Assembly (NCBI GenBank): GCA_045653945.1
Contig: JAZOML010000065.1
Span: 1-10,746 of the forward strand
Length of the DNA stretch: 10,746 nt
Source: SIG673 sp045653945
Lineage (GTDB): Bacteria; Bacillota; Clostridia; Oscillospirales; CAG-272
Direction of reading: 5' to 3'
Positions 1 to 6,409 of the stretch are shown piece after piece. The notes beneath the pieces were generated by a model. The model was not told where the DNA came from, searched no databases, and saw nothing but the letters and a program-made list of their open reading frames with translations. How positions within the stretch are numbered: the stretch's first letter is position 1; each line of letters starts with the position of its first letter. Both the position numbers and the translations under genes were made by a program.

Positions 1-1137
1 CTTGTCGCTACCGTTCTTCTGAACGTAGGTGTTAACGCTAATCTTATAAGTGTTTTTTGCTGTATCCAGCTTACTTTTAAGAGTGTATGCGTTATTTTCA
101 ACTACACATGTACCGATACGCATCTCCATCTGACCTACACCGAGAGCTACGTCGTCAATTGAAGTAGCGCCGTCAAAGCTATTGTAGTACGCAAAAGTGC
201 TGTCAATTACCGCATTGAATATATTTCCGTCATCAGGAGTATCGTCAAAGAGGTAGGTGTTGAAGTTAGATGCGGACCAAGAAATAGGCGATGAAGCAGC
301 ATTTCTTACACCCGTAGCGTACACAACAGGACCAACTCTGTAATTTGTACCGTCAGATGTATTATAACCCGCCATATTGCCACATTGCCCAGAAAAGTCT
401 TTATAAGAATTATCAGTTGCACCGAGGTTCGCATCAAATGCGGCGGCAAATACTCCGTTTACCCAAACGTAACAGTAGTTGCCTTCGGATACAGAAACAT
501 CATAAAGAACCTTGATGTTGGTTGTTTCCGTGGTAGAAAGATCGGCAATTTTTGCACCGAGCTTGTCATCTGTACCGTTAGGAACATAAAGCTCATACTT
601 TCTCTCTCCAACAGCACCACTAATATAGATGCGAACGGCATCAAAGGCTCTGCTCTGGCCGCTCCACATATAGGGACCGATACCACCGATACCGGTAGCA
701 TCTACGCTATCCATCGAAGCATCAATTTTGATATCCGCTTCAAATGCAAAGTCAAATCCGCCGACATTCTGTTGCCAAACTGCCTTATAATTGGCGAGAT
801 CCCAGGCTGAGTATCTTGTGTGACCAAGAATGTAGCTGGCTTTTTCAACCGACTTAAGTGTAAGGGTTCCGCCACTATTAGAAGCATTTGAAACTCTAGG
901 TGAGTTAGCGGATGTTGCATAGCTCGGCTTCATATTAGTAGCAGCCGAACTGGTTGCGAGCGTCCAATACTTTGCATTAGACTTATACTTCCGAGTAATG
1001 ATTTCCTCAGCAGTATTAACTGTCTTGTCACTTGTTGTAGGAACTGTGTTATCGGTAGCGAATACGGCGAAGGGTATCATACCGACAAGCATAAGAACCG
1101 TCAAAACAAGAGCAAGTACTCTTTTGAGATTTTTCAT
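1..1137 (-). CDS. Secreted protein of unknown function, N-terminal part (cut by window edge)
   Basis: The frame is open from an ATG at 1137 to the first base of the window, giving 379 residues with no stop, so the C-terminus lies outside. Residues 1-27 are a clear Sec signal peptide: MKNLKR, a leucine/valine-rich core, and a likely cut after AVFA. A strong ribosome binding site AAGGAGA lies at 1146-1152. The mature part is rich in Ser, Thr, Asn, Gly and aromatic residues. Residues about 95-235 (FDFAFEADIKID, YELYVPN, CYVWVNGVFAAAFDA) read like a concanavalin/LamG-type beta-sandwich, as in glycan-binding modules. Residues about 300-379 look like the start of a second domain. No catalytic motif is visible and no anchor could be seen, because the end is missing. 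It is probably a large surface or extracellular protein that binds or processes polysaccharide. The signal peptide is firm; the fold is inferred from sequence flavour only. Confidence 0.8.
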   Translation of the reverse strand, partial: MKNLKRVLALVLTVLMLVGMIPFAVFATDNTVPTTSDKTVNTAEEIITRKYKSNAKYWTLATSSAATNMKPSYATSANSPRVSNASNSGGTLTLKSVEKASYILGHTRYSAWDLANYKAVWQQNVGGFDFAFEADIKIDASMDSVDATGIGGIGPYMWSGQSRAFDAVRIYISGAVGERKYELYVPNGTDDKLGAKIADLSTTETTNIKVLYDVSVSEGNYCYVWVNGVFAAAFDANLGATDNSYKDFSGQCGNMAGYNTSDGTNYRVGPVVYATGVRNAASSPISWSASNFNTYLFDDTPDDGNIFNAVIDSTFAYYNSFDGATSIDDVALGVGQMEMRIGTCVVENNAYTLKSKLDTAKNTYKISVNTYVQKNGSDK

Positions 1138-1180
1138 AATCTCTTTCTCCTTTCCCCTTTTCGGGATATAAAATTTTGTT

Positions 1181-1197
1181 TTCCGCACCCTGCGGAA
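1181..1197 (-). promoter_or_regulatory. Perfect hairpin in the 5' leader of the secreted-protein gene
   Basis: TTCCGCA and TGCGGAA form a perfect 7-bp stem with a 3-nt loop, in the transcribed leader between the promoter near 1248 and the ribosome binding site at 1146-1152. A second small stem, CCC/GGG with a GAAAA loop (about 1155-1165), sits just upstream of the ribosome binding site. No U-tract follows the main stem, so it is not a terminator. It may stabilise the mRNA or control translation. That role is inference. Confidence 0.5.
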
Positions 1198-1247
1198 GTG
1201 GGATAGGGTTTTCGCTTTTTTAGTCACTATATAAAATAGTTGTATAT

Positions 1248-1256
1248 ATTATATCA
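1248..1256 (-). promoter_or_regulatory. Extended -10 promoter of the secreted-protein gene
   Basis: Read on the minus strand, the sequence is TGATATAAT: a perfect TATAAT at 1248-1253 with the TG of an extended -10. No -35 hexamer is recognisable at 16-18 bp spacing. That position is occupied by an inverted repeat (1273-1292). The start site would be near 1241, giving a leader of about 104 nt. Confidence 0.6.
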
Positions 1257-1272
1257 CAGCTTCCACGCCACT

Positions 1273-1292
1273 TTGTTCCGAAATTGGAACAA
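1273..1292. promoter_or_regulatory. Candidate operator: 20-bp inverted repeat at the -35 position
   Basis: TTGTTCC (1273-1279) and GGAACAA (1286-1292) are perfect 7-bp inverted arms around a 6-bp centre, GAAATT. The centre of symmetry (1282.5) falls about 41.5 bp upstream of the predicted start at 1241. That is the classical position of an activator contacting RNA polymerase, and it would also suit a repressor blocking the -35 region. The regulator is unknown. Confidence 0.45.
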
Positions 1293-1340
1293 TATATGTA
1301 GAAAATCAAAACCATTTTTGTACTATATAATATGTTTTTT

Positions 1341-1355
1341 TGTGCAACCTGCACA
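1341..1355. repeat. Short perfect palindrome TGTGCA-ACC-TGCACA
   Basis: Perfect 6-bp inverted arms flank a 3-bp centre, with T-runs on both sides when read on the plus strand (1335-1340 and 1356-1360). On the plus strand this has the form of a small terminator. However, no plus-strand gene lies upstream of it. It could instead be a distal protein-binding site about 107 bp upstream of the predicted start of the secreted-protein gene. Confidence 0.3.
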
Positions 1356-1382
1356 TTTTTACCCATTTTTGCTTATAATAGA

Positions 1383-1411
1383 CAAAAACGGCAGCATTTT
1401 AATATACTGCC
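1383..1411 (-). terminator. Rho-independent terminator of the GT4 gene
   Basis: On the minus strand, GGCAGTAT pairs with ATGCTGCC (8 pairs, one of them T-G) around a 6-nt loop, followed by GTTTTTG. It begins 9 bp after the stop codon of the glycosyltransferase gene. Confidence 0.75.
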
Positions 1412-1420
1412 ATTTTCTAC

Positions 1421-2584
1421 CTATTTTATTAATATTTTATACAGCGCTTCAACTGTTTCGCCGAACACGGTAACATCAAATTTTTCGGAGATTTCCTTAC
1501 TTATTTTTCCCGCTTTTTCTATCCAATCGGGGTTATTTATCATATAGCTCAGGTGTTTTTCGTATTCATCAAAATCATTATAACGGAATCCGTTTTCTCC
1601 GTCTTTTACCACCTCATTGATACAAGGGTCATTTCTACAAAGCAAGGGCAGTCCGTTTGCCGCCGCCTCAATATAGGTAAGACCTTGCGTTTCGCTTGTT
1701 GAGGCACAAACAAATAGGTCGCCCAAGCGATAGTATTTTGCAACCTCATCGGGTGCAACCATACCTGCAAATACGGTTTTATTCGCTACACCAAGCTCAT
1801 TTGCCAGTTTTTTAAGTCCTTCAAGCGCTGGTCCGCCGCCAACTATCAAAAGTCGGGTATTTGTAAATTTTTTTAAAATTTTCGCAAAAAAAGAAATATT
1901 TTCCTCAAGATTCTTTTCAGTACCGAGTCTACCGAGATTTATAAGAACAAAGTGTGTGGTATCAAAGCCGTACTGCGCTCTTCCCTTTTGTCTTTCCTCG
2001 TTTGTAAAGCTGATCTTGTGTTTTTTAAGATTAATTCCACTTGGAATAACCTCTATTCTTTTATCCGATTTACAGGTGTCGGTTAGGTATTTTTTCACCT
2101 TTTCGGTGGGGGCAATTATAGCGCTGACTCTCTTAATTCTTTTAACTGACAGGTATCTGCGAACAAGCCATCTTCCCAAACGTTTAAAAGGCATTGCGTA
2201 ACCTACGTAGTCGTCATAGAGAGTGTGATAGGTATGAACAATCGGGGCTCCCGTCTTTTTTGATACGCGCCTAGCGAAGCCGTAGCTAAAAAATTCGCAC
2301 TGAGAGTGTATAACGTCGGGTTTCCACTCCACTATTTCCTTTACAAATTTACCTGCACGCGAGGACGGCATACGTATCTCGGGGTATATCCACTCAAGGG
2401 ATAGTGATTTTATATAGTAAACGCCGTTTTCGGTATAGCTTTTTTTACCCTTTGAAAAGGTTATAACTCTTATCTCGTGTCCGCGTTTTTTAAGCTCGCT
2501 TATAAGGTTTTGCGTTGAGGTTACAACGCCGTTGGTTTCAGTTGCAAACAAATCCGTCGTAATTAAAACCTTAATAATGAACAC
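1421..2584 (-). CDS. GT4 glycosyltransferase, diacylglycerol glucosyltransferase-like
   Basis: This is a GT-B fold retaining glycosyltransferase of family 4, 387 residues counted from a GTG at 2584, and probably cytoplasmic or membrane-associated. The N-domain starts KVLITTDLF with a glycine loop (TNGVVTS). HTYHTLYDDY lies at 117-126, the phosphate-binding GRLGTEKN at 218-225, and the family EX7E motif at E298 to E306 in SETQGLTYIEAAANGLP. This wording resembles bacterial 1,2-diacylglycerol 3-glucosyltransferases, which make glucolipid membrane components and lipoteichoic-acid anchors. The exact acceptor is not provable from sequence. The gene stands alone, with its own near-consensus promoter and terminator. 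The start is odd. AAAGGCGG (2584-2591), the only ribosome-binding-like sequence, overlaps the GTG. It would suit ATT codons at 2578 or 2575, the latter giving the family-typical start M-K-V-L-I-T-T-D. Confidence 0.9.
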   Translation of the reverse strand: MFIIKVLITTDLFATETNGVVTSTQNLISELKKRGHEIRVITFSKGKKSYTENGVYYIKSLSLEWIYPEIRMPSSRAGKFVKEIVEWKPDVIHSQCEFFSYGFARRVSKKTGAPIVHTYHTLYDDYVGYAMPFKRLGRWLVRRYLSVKRIKRVSAIIAPTEKVKKYLTDTCKSDKRIEVIPSGINLKKHKISFTNEERQKGRAQYGFDTTHFVLINLGRLGTEKNLEENISFFAKILKKFTNTRLLIVGGGPALEGLKKLANELGVANKTVFAGMVAPDEVAKYYRLGDLFVCASTSETQGLTYIEAAANGLPLLCRNDPCINEVVKDGENGFRYNDFDEYEKHLSYMINNPDWIEKAGKISKEISEKFDVTVFGETVEALYKILIK

Positions 2585-2601
2585 CGCCTTTCTTTAATTC
2601 G

Positions 2602-2630
2602 ATTATAGCATTTTGCCATTTTCTTGTCAA
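2602..2630 (-). promoter_or_regulatory. Consensus vegetative promoter of the GT4 gene
   Basis: On the minus strand, TTGACA (2625-2630) and TATAAT (2602-2607) are separated by exactly 17 bp, with TGC before the -10 (extended type). Both hexamers match the sigma-70/sigma-A consensus perfectly, so expression should be strong and constitutive unless repressed. The start is near 2595, leaving a leader of only about 11-20 nt. Confidence 0.85.
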
Positions 2631-2664
2631 CAATTTTGTATAGTACCCTTTGTATTTTTTAGCA

Positions 2665-2670
2665 TATAAT
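2665..2670 (+). promoter_or_regulatory. -10 element of the DUF11 gene promoter
   Basis: A perfect TATAAT sits 52 bp before the start codon, within CATATAAT. There is no TG extension and no recognisable -35 hexamer at 16-18 bp. A start near 2677 is predicted. The missing -35 leaves open an activator or an alternative sigma factor. The -10 resembles the sporulation sigma-E form at most positions, but a matching -35 was not found. Confidence 0.5.
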
Positions 2671-2676
2671 GTACTG

Positions 2677-2695
2677 ATAGACTTTATACGTCTAT
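2677..2695 (+). promoter_or_regulatory. Stem-loop at the predicted 5' end of the DUF11 mRNA
   Basis: ATAGAC (2677-2682) and GTCTAT (2690-2695) form a perfect 6-bp stem with a 7-nt loop. It would begin at or next to the predicted first transcribed base. Stem-loops at the extreme 5' end are known to protect mRNAs from decay; that role here is inferred. The ribosome binding site AAGGAGG (2707-2713), 9 nt before the ATG, stays free. Confidence 0.4.
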
Positions 2696-2722
2696 TAGTA
2701 TTAAAAAAGGAGGAAACAAAAA

Positions 2723-3571
2723 ATGGCAACGTTTTTCAATCAGGCTACCCTTTCGTACAGTGGCGGCACAGTTAATTCAAACGTAACGTCGGGCGAGATT
2801 ATAGAGGTCTTATCCGCAAATAAAACTGCGGTTGTTGACGTCTATACCCAAGGCTCAGAGGTAACTTATATTATAAATATAGTAAACTCAGGCAATATTC
2901 CTTTTACCGGTCTTACTATCACTGATGACCTTGGCGCTTATCAGTTTGGCACACCCCAAATAACACTTCAGCCACTTGAGTACATTGACGGCTCGGTAAA
3001 ATATTTTGTAAACGGTGTTCTTCAAGCACCGCCTACCGTTACCGCAGGACCACCCCTTATAATATCGGGTATTAACGTTCCTGCAAACGGCGTGGTTACC
3101 GTCGCTTATACTGCTATGGCTAACGAATTTGCACCGCCTATCGGAACAGGATTTATTGAAAATACCGCTACTATCAGCGGCGGCGGAATTACAGAAATTA
3201 CCGTAAACGAGCAAATCGGCGCAAGTACTGACCCTGTTCTTTCGATTTCTAAGTCCGTAACACCCACAGTAGTAACCGAAAACGGTCAAATAACCTACAC
3301 CTTCGTTATTCAAAACAGTGGCAACACTGAGGCAACTGCAGGCGACAATATTGCTCTTACAGATATTTTTGACCCGATTCTCGAAAATATCAGTGTAACT
3401 CTCAACGGCGCTCCGTTTACTGCTTATTCGTATGATGAGGCAACCGGTGTATTTACAACCAATGCAGGTTCTATAACCGTACCTGCTGCAACCTTCACCC
3501 AAAATCCTACAACAGGCGCTTATATCACCGATCCCGGCACTGCAATTCTTACCGTAACAGGTACGATTTAA
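2723..3571 (+). CDS. Protein with two DUF11-like beta-sandwich domains, no signal peptide
   Basis: This 282-residue protein begins MATFFNQATLSYSG after a strong AAGGAGG ribosome binding site 9 nt upstream. Two DUF11-type (Ig-like conserved repeat) units are visible. The first is about residues 35-165, with VTYIINIVNSGN, FTGLTITDDLG and GFIENTATISGG. The second is about 170-282, with LSISKSVTP, ITYTFVIQNSGN, ALTDIFDPILENISV and LTVTGTI. The protein contains no cysteine and no tryptophan. It shows no signal peptide, membrane segment, LPXTG motif or lipobox, which is unusual because DUF11 repeats normally sit in secreted or surface proteins. From memory, similar signal-less proteins occur in Clostridia. 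It is monocistronic, divergent from GT4, and closed by a strong terminator. Function is unknown; a structural or surface-layer role, possibly on spores, is speculation. Confidence 0.88.
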   Translation: MATFFNQATLSYSGGTVNSNVTSGEIIEVLSANKTAVVDVYTQGSEVTYIINIVNSGNIPFTGLTITDDLGAYQFGTPQITLQPLEYIDGSVKYFVNGVLQAPPTVTAGPPLIISGINVPANGVVTVAYTAMANEFAPPIGTGFIENTATISGGGITEITVNEQIGASTDPVLSISKSVTPTVVTENGQITYTFVIQNSGNTEATAGDNIALTDIFDPILENISVTLNGAPFTAYSYDEATGVFTTNAGSITVPAATFTQNPTTGAYITDPGTAILTVTGTI

Positions 3572-3582
3572 CACTTAACAGT

Positions 3583-3612
3583 AAAAAAAAGACCGCATTT
3601 GCGGTCTTTTTT
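3583..3612. terminator. Bidirectional terminator between the DUF11 gene and ktrA
   Basis: An A8 run and GACCGC pair with GCGGTC and a T6 run around the loop ATTT (3597-3600). The 12-bp stem is flanked by A and T tracts, so it can stop transcription from both converging genes. It lies 11 bp after the DUF11 stop and 8 bp after the ktrA stop. Confidence 0.92.
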
Positions 3613-3620
3613 GATGCTTT

Positions 3621-4271
3621 TTATTTAAGCTTTGATAGCTTTGACGTTTTTATCATAACAACAAGCTTCATATCATCTTCAAGGGGGGTTGACGGCGAAA
3701 AGTCGATTACCACCTTATCGTTTATCTTGATAGCTACAACGTTTATTGAATATTTGCTTCTGAGGTCAAGCTCTATAAGTGTTTTCCCTACCCACTCGGG
3801 TTTTACGTCAAGCTCAACAAGTGATACGTCGTTTGAAAGCTCTATAACGTCAACAAAGCCTGAGCTAAGTAAGTTTTTAGCAAGTCTTACTCCGGACTCA
3901 TTTTCTGGAAGCACTACTTGGTCAGCACCTACCTTTTTCAAAATCTTATAGTGCATTTCACTTCCGCATTTTGCTATAACGGTCTCAACGCCCGCCTCCT
4001 TGCAAAGCATAACCGCAAGAACGCTTGCTTCGAGATTACTTGCCATAGCAATTATTACAACGTCAAAATTAGATATACCAAGCTGATTTATTACCTCAGG
4101 GTCGGTTATATCAGCGCATTTACATACGGGAATTTCCGAAATTACCGCATTTACACGAGCTTGTTCATTATCAACAGCAAGTACGTCTGCGCCGTTATTT
4201 ACAAGTTCTCTTGCAACTGCAAGACCGTATCTGCCAAGCCCAAAAACTGCATAAGATTTATTTAATGACAT
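3621..4271 (-). CDS. ktrA: Potassium uptake regulatory subunit, KtrA/TrkA family
   Basis: This is the cytosolic gating ring subunit of a Ktr/Trk potassium uptake system, 216 residues from the ATG at 4271. An RCK_N Rossmann domain covers about residues 6-125, with the nucleotide loop GLGRYG at 11-16 and the acidic residue D34 after strand 2. An RCK_C domain covers about 137-208. Length and layout match KtrA/KtrC rather than the doubled 450-residue TrkA. A longer reading from a TTG at 4298 would overlap the upstream gene. The ATG is preferred because AAGGGATGG lies 7 nt before it and the next residues fit the family. It follows ktrB with 19 bp between, in one operon. Binding of ATP/ADP or NAD(H), and often of c-di-AMP at the C domain, is family knowledge and not visible here. 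Confidence 0.93.
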   Translation of the reverse strand: MSLNKSYAVFGLGRYGLAVARELVNNGADVLAVDNEQARVNAVISEIPVCKCADITDPEVINQLGISNFDVVIIAMASNLEASVLAVMLCKEAGVETVIAKCGSEMHYKILKKVGADQVVLPENESGVRLAKNLLSSGFVDVIELSNDVSLVELDVKPEWVGKTLIELDLRSKYSINVVAIKINDKVVIDFSPSTPLEDDMKLVVMIKTSKLSKLK

Positions 4272-4290
4272 TTTTATTCCATCCCTTCGT

Positions 4291-5655
4291 TTATCCAACG
4301 CTTATTTCTTCAGTCGGATTTTTAACACTGTTCGTTTTTTCCTTATTTATACTGAACGCAATCGCAAGCGAGATAGGACCTATTCTTCCAAGGTACATCG
4401 TTATAATAATTATTATTTTCCCTGCCATATTTAATAGCGGAGTCAAGGCTCTTGTTAGTCCAACTGTTGCTGTTGCGCTCACCGTTTCGTACATTATATC
4501 AAGCACAGACGCATCGGGGGTAAACGCCGAAAGAAGCACTGTTGAGATAAGCATTATTACAAATGACATACCAAATACTCCAACTGCCTTCCTTGTCGTT
4601 TGCTTAGAAAGTCGACGGTTAAACAACGATATTTCGTCTTTTCCCGTAATTGTAGCGTATGCCGTTACTATCAGCACTGCAACCGTAACCGTTTTGATAC
4701 CACCCGCTGTTCCGACGGGAGAGCCGCCTATAAACATCAGTACCATACAAACTATTGCACAAGCATTTGTAAGATTCTCTTGGGGAATTGTGGCAAAGCC
4801 CGCCGTTCTGGTTGTTACTGATTGAAAAAGAGAAACGCCGATTTTCCCACCAAGCGAAAGTCCGCCAATTGTTGAAAGGTTACTGTATTCAAGAATAAAT
4901 ATTATTGCAGCACCGCCCAATATAAGGATAATCGTTGTTACAAGAACTATTTTACTGTGTAAGGTGAGCTTGCGAAGGCATCTTATTCCCTCTCGTTTGA
5001 AGTTTTTAGCTACGCGAATTAAATCCCACCACACTATATAACCAAGACCGCCCAAAATTATTAAAAGCGAGGTTACTGTGTTTATTACAGGATTAAGCAT
5101 ATACGAGCAAAGGCTATCCTGTGCTATAATATCTATTCCTGCATTACAAAATGCCGAAATTGAATTGAATACCGATATCCATATCCCCTTTAAGCCAAAC
5201 TGCGGAATAAACACCGTCATATACAGAAGTGCTCCGATACCCTCGATTATCATAGTACCCTTGATAACCTTTTTAACAAAGGCTGCTAAATCCGACATTG
5301 TATTAAGGTTAAATGCGTCCTTGATAAGCAGGCTATCTCTAAACTTCATTTTCTTGTTAACCATTATCATAATTCCGGACATAACCGTTATTACACCAAG
5401 ACCGCCTACCTGTATAAGCAAAAGTATAACTATTTGTCCAAATAGACTCCACGTGCTTACCGTCGGCAGGGTAACAAGTCCCGTAACACACACTGAGGTT
5501 GTGGCGGTAAACAGTGCATCAATATATGGAACTGCCTCCCCGCTTTTTGTTGCAAAGGGCAGTGAAAGAAGTACGCTGCCAACCAAAATGACAAGCAAAA
5601 AGCTTAACAAAATAATTTGCGTGGTTGTCAGTGAAATAATTGTTTTTTTCTTCAT
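4291..5655 (-). CDS. ktrB: Potassium uptake channel subunit, KtrB/TrkH family
   Basis: This integral membrane pore subunit has 454 residues. Residue numbers here count from a TTG at 5661, two codons upstream. The four selectivity-filter loops of the superfamily are present: TSVCVTGL (55-62), SAFCNAGI (169-176), TTRTAGF (283-289) and SATATVGLT (395-403). The glycine-rich gate loop GGSPVGTAGGIKT (312-324) and the conserved arginine in TMYLGRIGP (425) are also present. Eight membrane segments are expected. The size fits KtrB (Na+-coupled potassium uptake in Firmicutes) better than proteobacterial TrkH. I chose the ATG at 5655 because GAGG (5663-5666) lies 7 nt upstream. The TTG would leave only 1 nt. 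It is the first gene of the ktrB-ktrA operon, with its own promoter. Confidence 0.95.
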   Translation of the reverse strand: MKKKTIISLTTTQIILLSFLLVILVGSVLLSLPFATKSGEAVPYIDALFTATTSVCVTGLVTLPTVSTWSLFGQIVILLLIQVGGLGVITVMSGIMIMVNKKMKFRDSLLIKDAFNLNTMSDLAAFVKKVIKGTMIIEGIGALLYMTVFIPQFGLKGIWISVFNSISAFCNAGIDIIAQDSLCSYMLNPVINTVTSLLIILGGLGYIVWWDLIRVAKNFKREGIRCLRKLTLHSKIVLVTTIILILGGAAIIFILEYSNLSTIGGLSLGGKIGVSLFQSVTTRTAGFATIPQENLTNACAIVCMVLMFIGGSPVGTAGGIKTVTVAVLIVTAYATITGKDEISLFNRRLSKQTTRKAVGVFGMSFVIMLISTVLLSAFTPDASVLDIMYETVSATATVGLTRALTPLLNMAGKIIIIITMYLGRIGPISLAIAFSINKEKTNSVKNPTEEISVG

Positions 5656-5684
5656 TTTCAAGCCTCAAAAAATATTTATAATTT

Positions 5685-5713
5685 ATTATAGCACATATTT
5701 TTTAATATTGCAA
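5685..5713 (-). promoter_or_regulatory. Promoter of the ktrB-ktrA operon
   Basis: On the minus strand, TTGCAA (5708-5713, four of six consensus bases) and TATAAT (5685-5690) are separated by 17 bp, with TGC forming an extended -10. The predicted start is near 5678, giving a leader of about 23 nt. No c-di-AMP (ydaO-type) riboswitch fits in so short a leader. Confidence 0.75.
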
Positions 5714-5731
5714 CCGATTTTAAATAAAAGT

Positions 5732-5764
5732 AAAAAACGGCTCGTTTTTCACAAGCCGTTTTTG
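5732..5764 (-). terminator. Terminator of the uraA-upp operon
   Basis: On the minus strand, AACGGCTTGT pairs with ACGAGCCGTT (10 pairs including one G-U) around the loop GAAAA, followed by TTTTTTA. It lies directly after the upp stop codon and before the ktrB promoter. A T-run on the other side could let it act on the plus strand too, although no plus-strand gene faces it. Confidence 0.9.
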
Positions 5765-5767
5765 TTT

Positions 5768-6409
5768 TTATTTTGTACCGAAAAGTCTGTCGCCCGCATC
5801 TCCAAGACCCGGGAGAATATATCCGTGTTCATTTAACTGTCTATCGAGCGTAGATACATAAATATTTACGTCGGGATGAGCCTCGGCAACCTTGCTTACG
5901 CCTTCCGGTGCGCCGATTATCGCCATAAACTTAATGTGCTTACAGCCACGCTTTTTAAGAAGCGAAATCGCATCGCAGGCACTTCCGCCCGTTGCAAGCA
6001 TCGGGTCAACGAGAAGTACGAGCATATCCTCTATTCCCTGCGGAAGCTTACAGTAGTATTCACAAGGCTCAAGGGTTTCCTCGTTTCTATACATACCTAT
6101 ATGTCCTACTCTTGCACTTGGGAAAAGAACGTGTACACCGTTTACCATTCCAAGTCCTGCTCTGAGTATCGGTACGATAGCAACAGAATTATCCTTTACT
6201 ACCTCTTGTGTACATGTTTCAAGGGGGGTTTTCACCTGAATTTCGCTTACTTCGACTCCGTCCTTTAATGCCTCATAGGTCATTAAAGTAGTTATTTCCT
6301 CGACAAGCTCGCGGAATTCCTTCATACTTGTCTTTTCGTTACGGAGATGCGCTATTTTATGTCTTATAAGCGGGTGATTGAATATAATAACGTTTGCGTA
6401 GTCCTTCAT
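5768..6409 (-). CDS. upp: Uracil phosphoribosyltransferase
   Basis: Upp converts uracil and PRPP to UMP and pyrophosphate in the cytoplasm, the key step of uracil salvage. The 213 residues are close to the usual 208-210. The PRPP-binding loop LLVDPMLATGGSA (132-144) and the C-terminal uracil-recognition segment HGYILPGLGDAGDR (195-208) are both intact. ILRAGLGM (81-88) is another signature segment. The ATG at 6407-6409 overlaps the TAA of uraA by one base (TAATG), which implies translational coupling. GAGG (6420-6423) inside the end of uraA is the ribosome binding site, 10 nt upstream. Upp has no promoter of its own visible, so it depends on the uraA promoter and leader. Identity is very secure. 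Confidence 0.98.
   Translation of the reverse strand: MKDYANVIIFNHPLIRHKIAHLRNEKTSMKEFRELVEEITTLMTYEALKDGVEVSEIQVKTPLETCTQEVVKDNSVAIVPILRAGLGMVNGVHVLFPSARVGHIGMYRNEETLEPCEYYCKLPQGIEDMLVLLVDPMLATGGSACDAISLLKKRGCKHIKFMAIIGAPEGVSKVAEAHPDVNIYVSTLDRQLNEHGYILPGLGDAGDRLFGTK

Noticed and set aside
385..810. Open plus-strand frame of 141 codons inside the secreted-protein gene
   Set aside because: It is antisense to a continuous 379-residue frame with signal peptide and ribosome binding site, and has no family resemblance of its own.
2888..3574. Long open frame (228 codons) on the minus strand opposite the DUF11 gene
   Set aside because: Cysteine- and arginine-rich, low-complexity composition, no ribosome binding site, and fully antisense to a well-supported gene. 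It is open only because of the codon choice on the plus strand.
5078..5836. 252-codon plus-strand frame across ktrB, the terminator and upp
   Set aside because: It runs through two confident genes and a terminator hairpin on the opposite strand, and has no plausible ribosome binding site or domain.
3678..6230. Identical 13-mer TTCAAGGGGGGTT at 3678-3690 (ktrA) and 6218-6230 (upp)
   Set aside because: Both copies encode Thr-Pro-Leu-Glu with the same codons. This is a coding coincidence rather than a repeat family.
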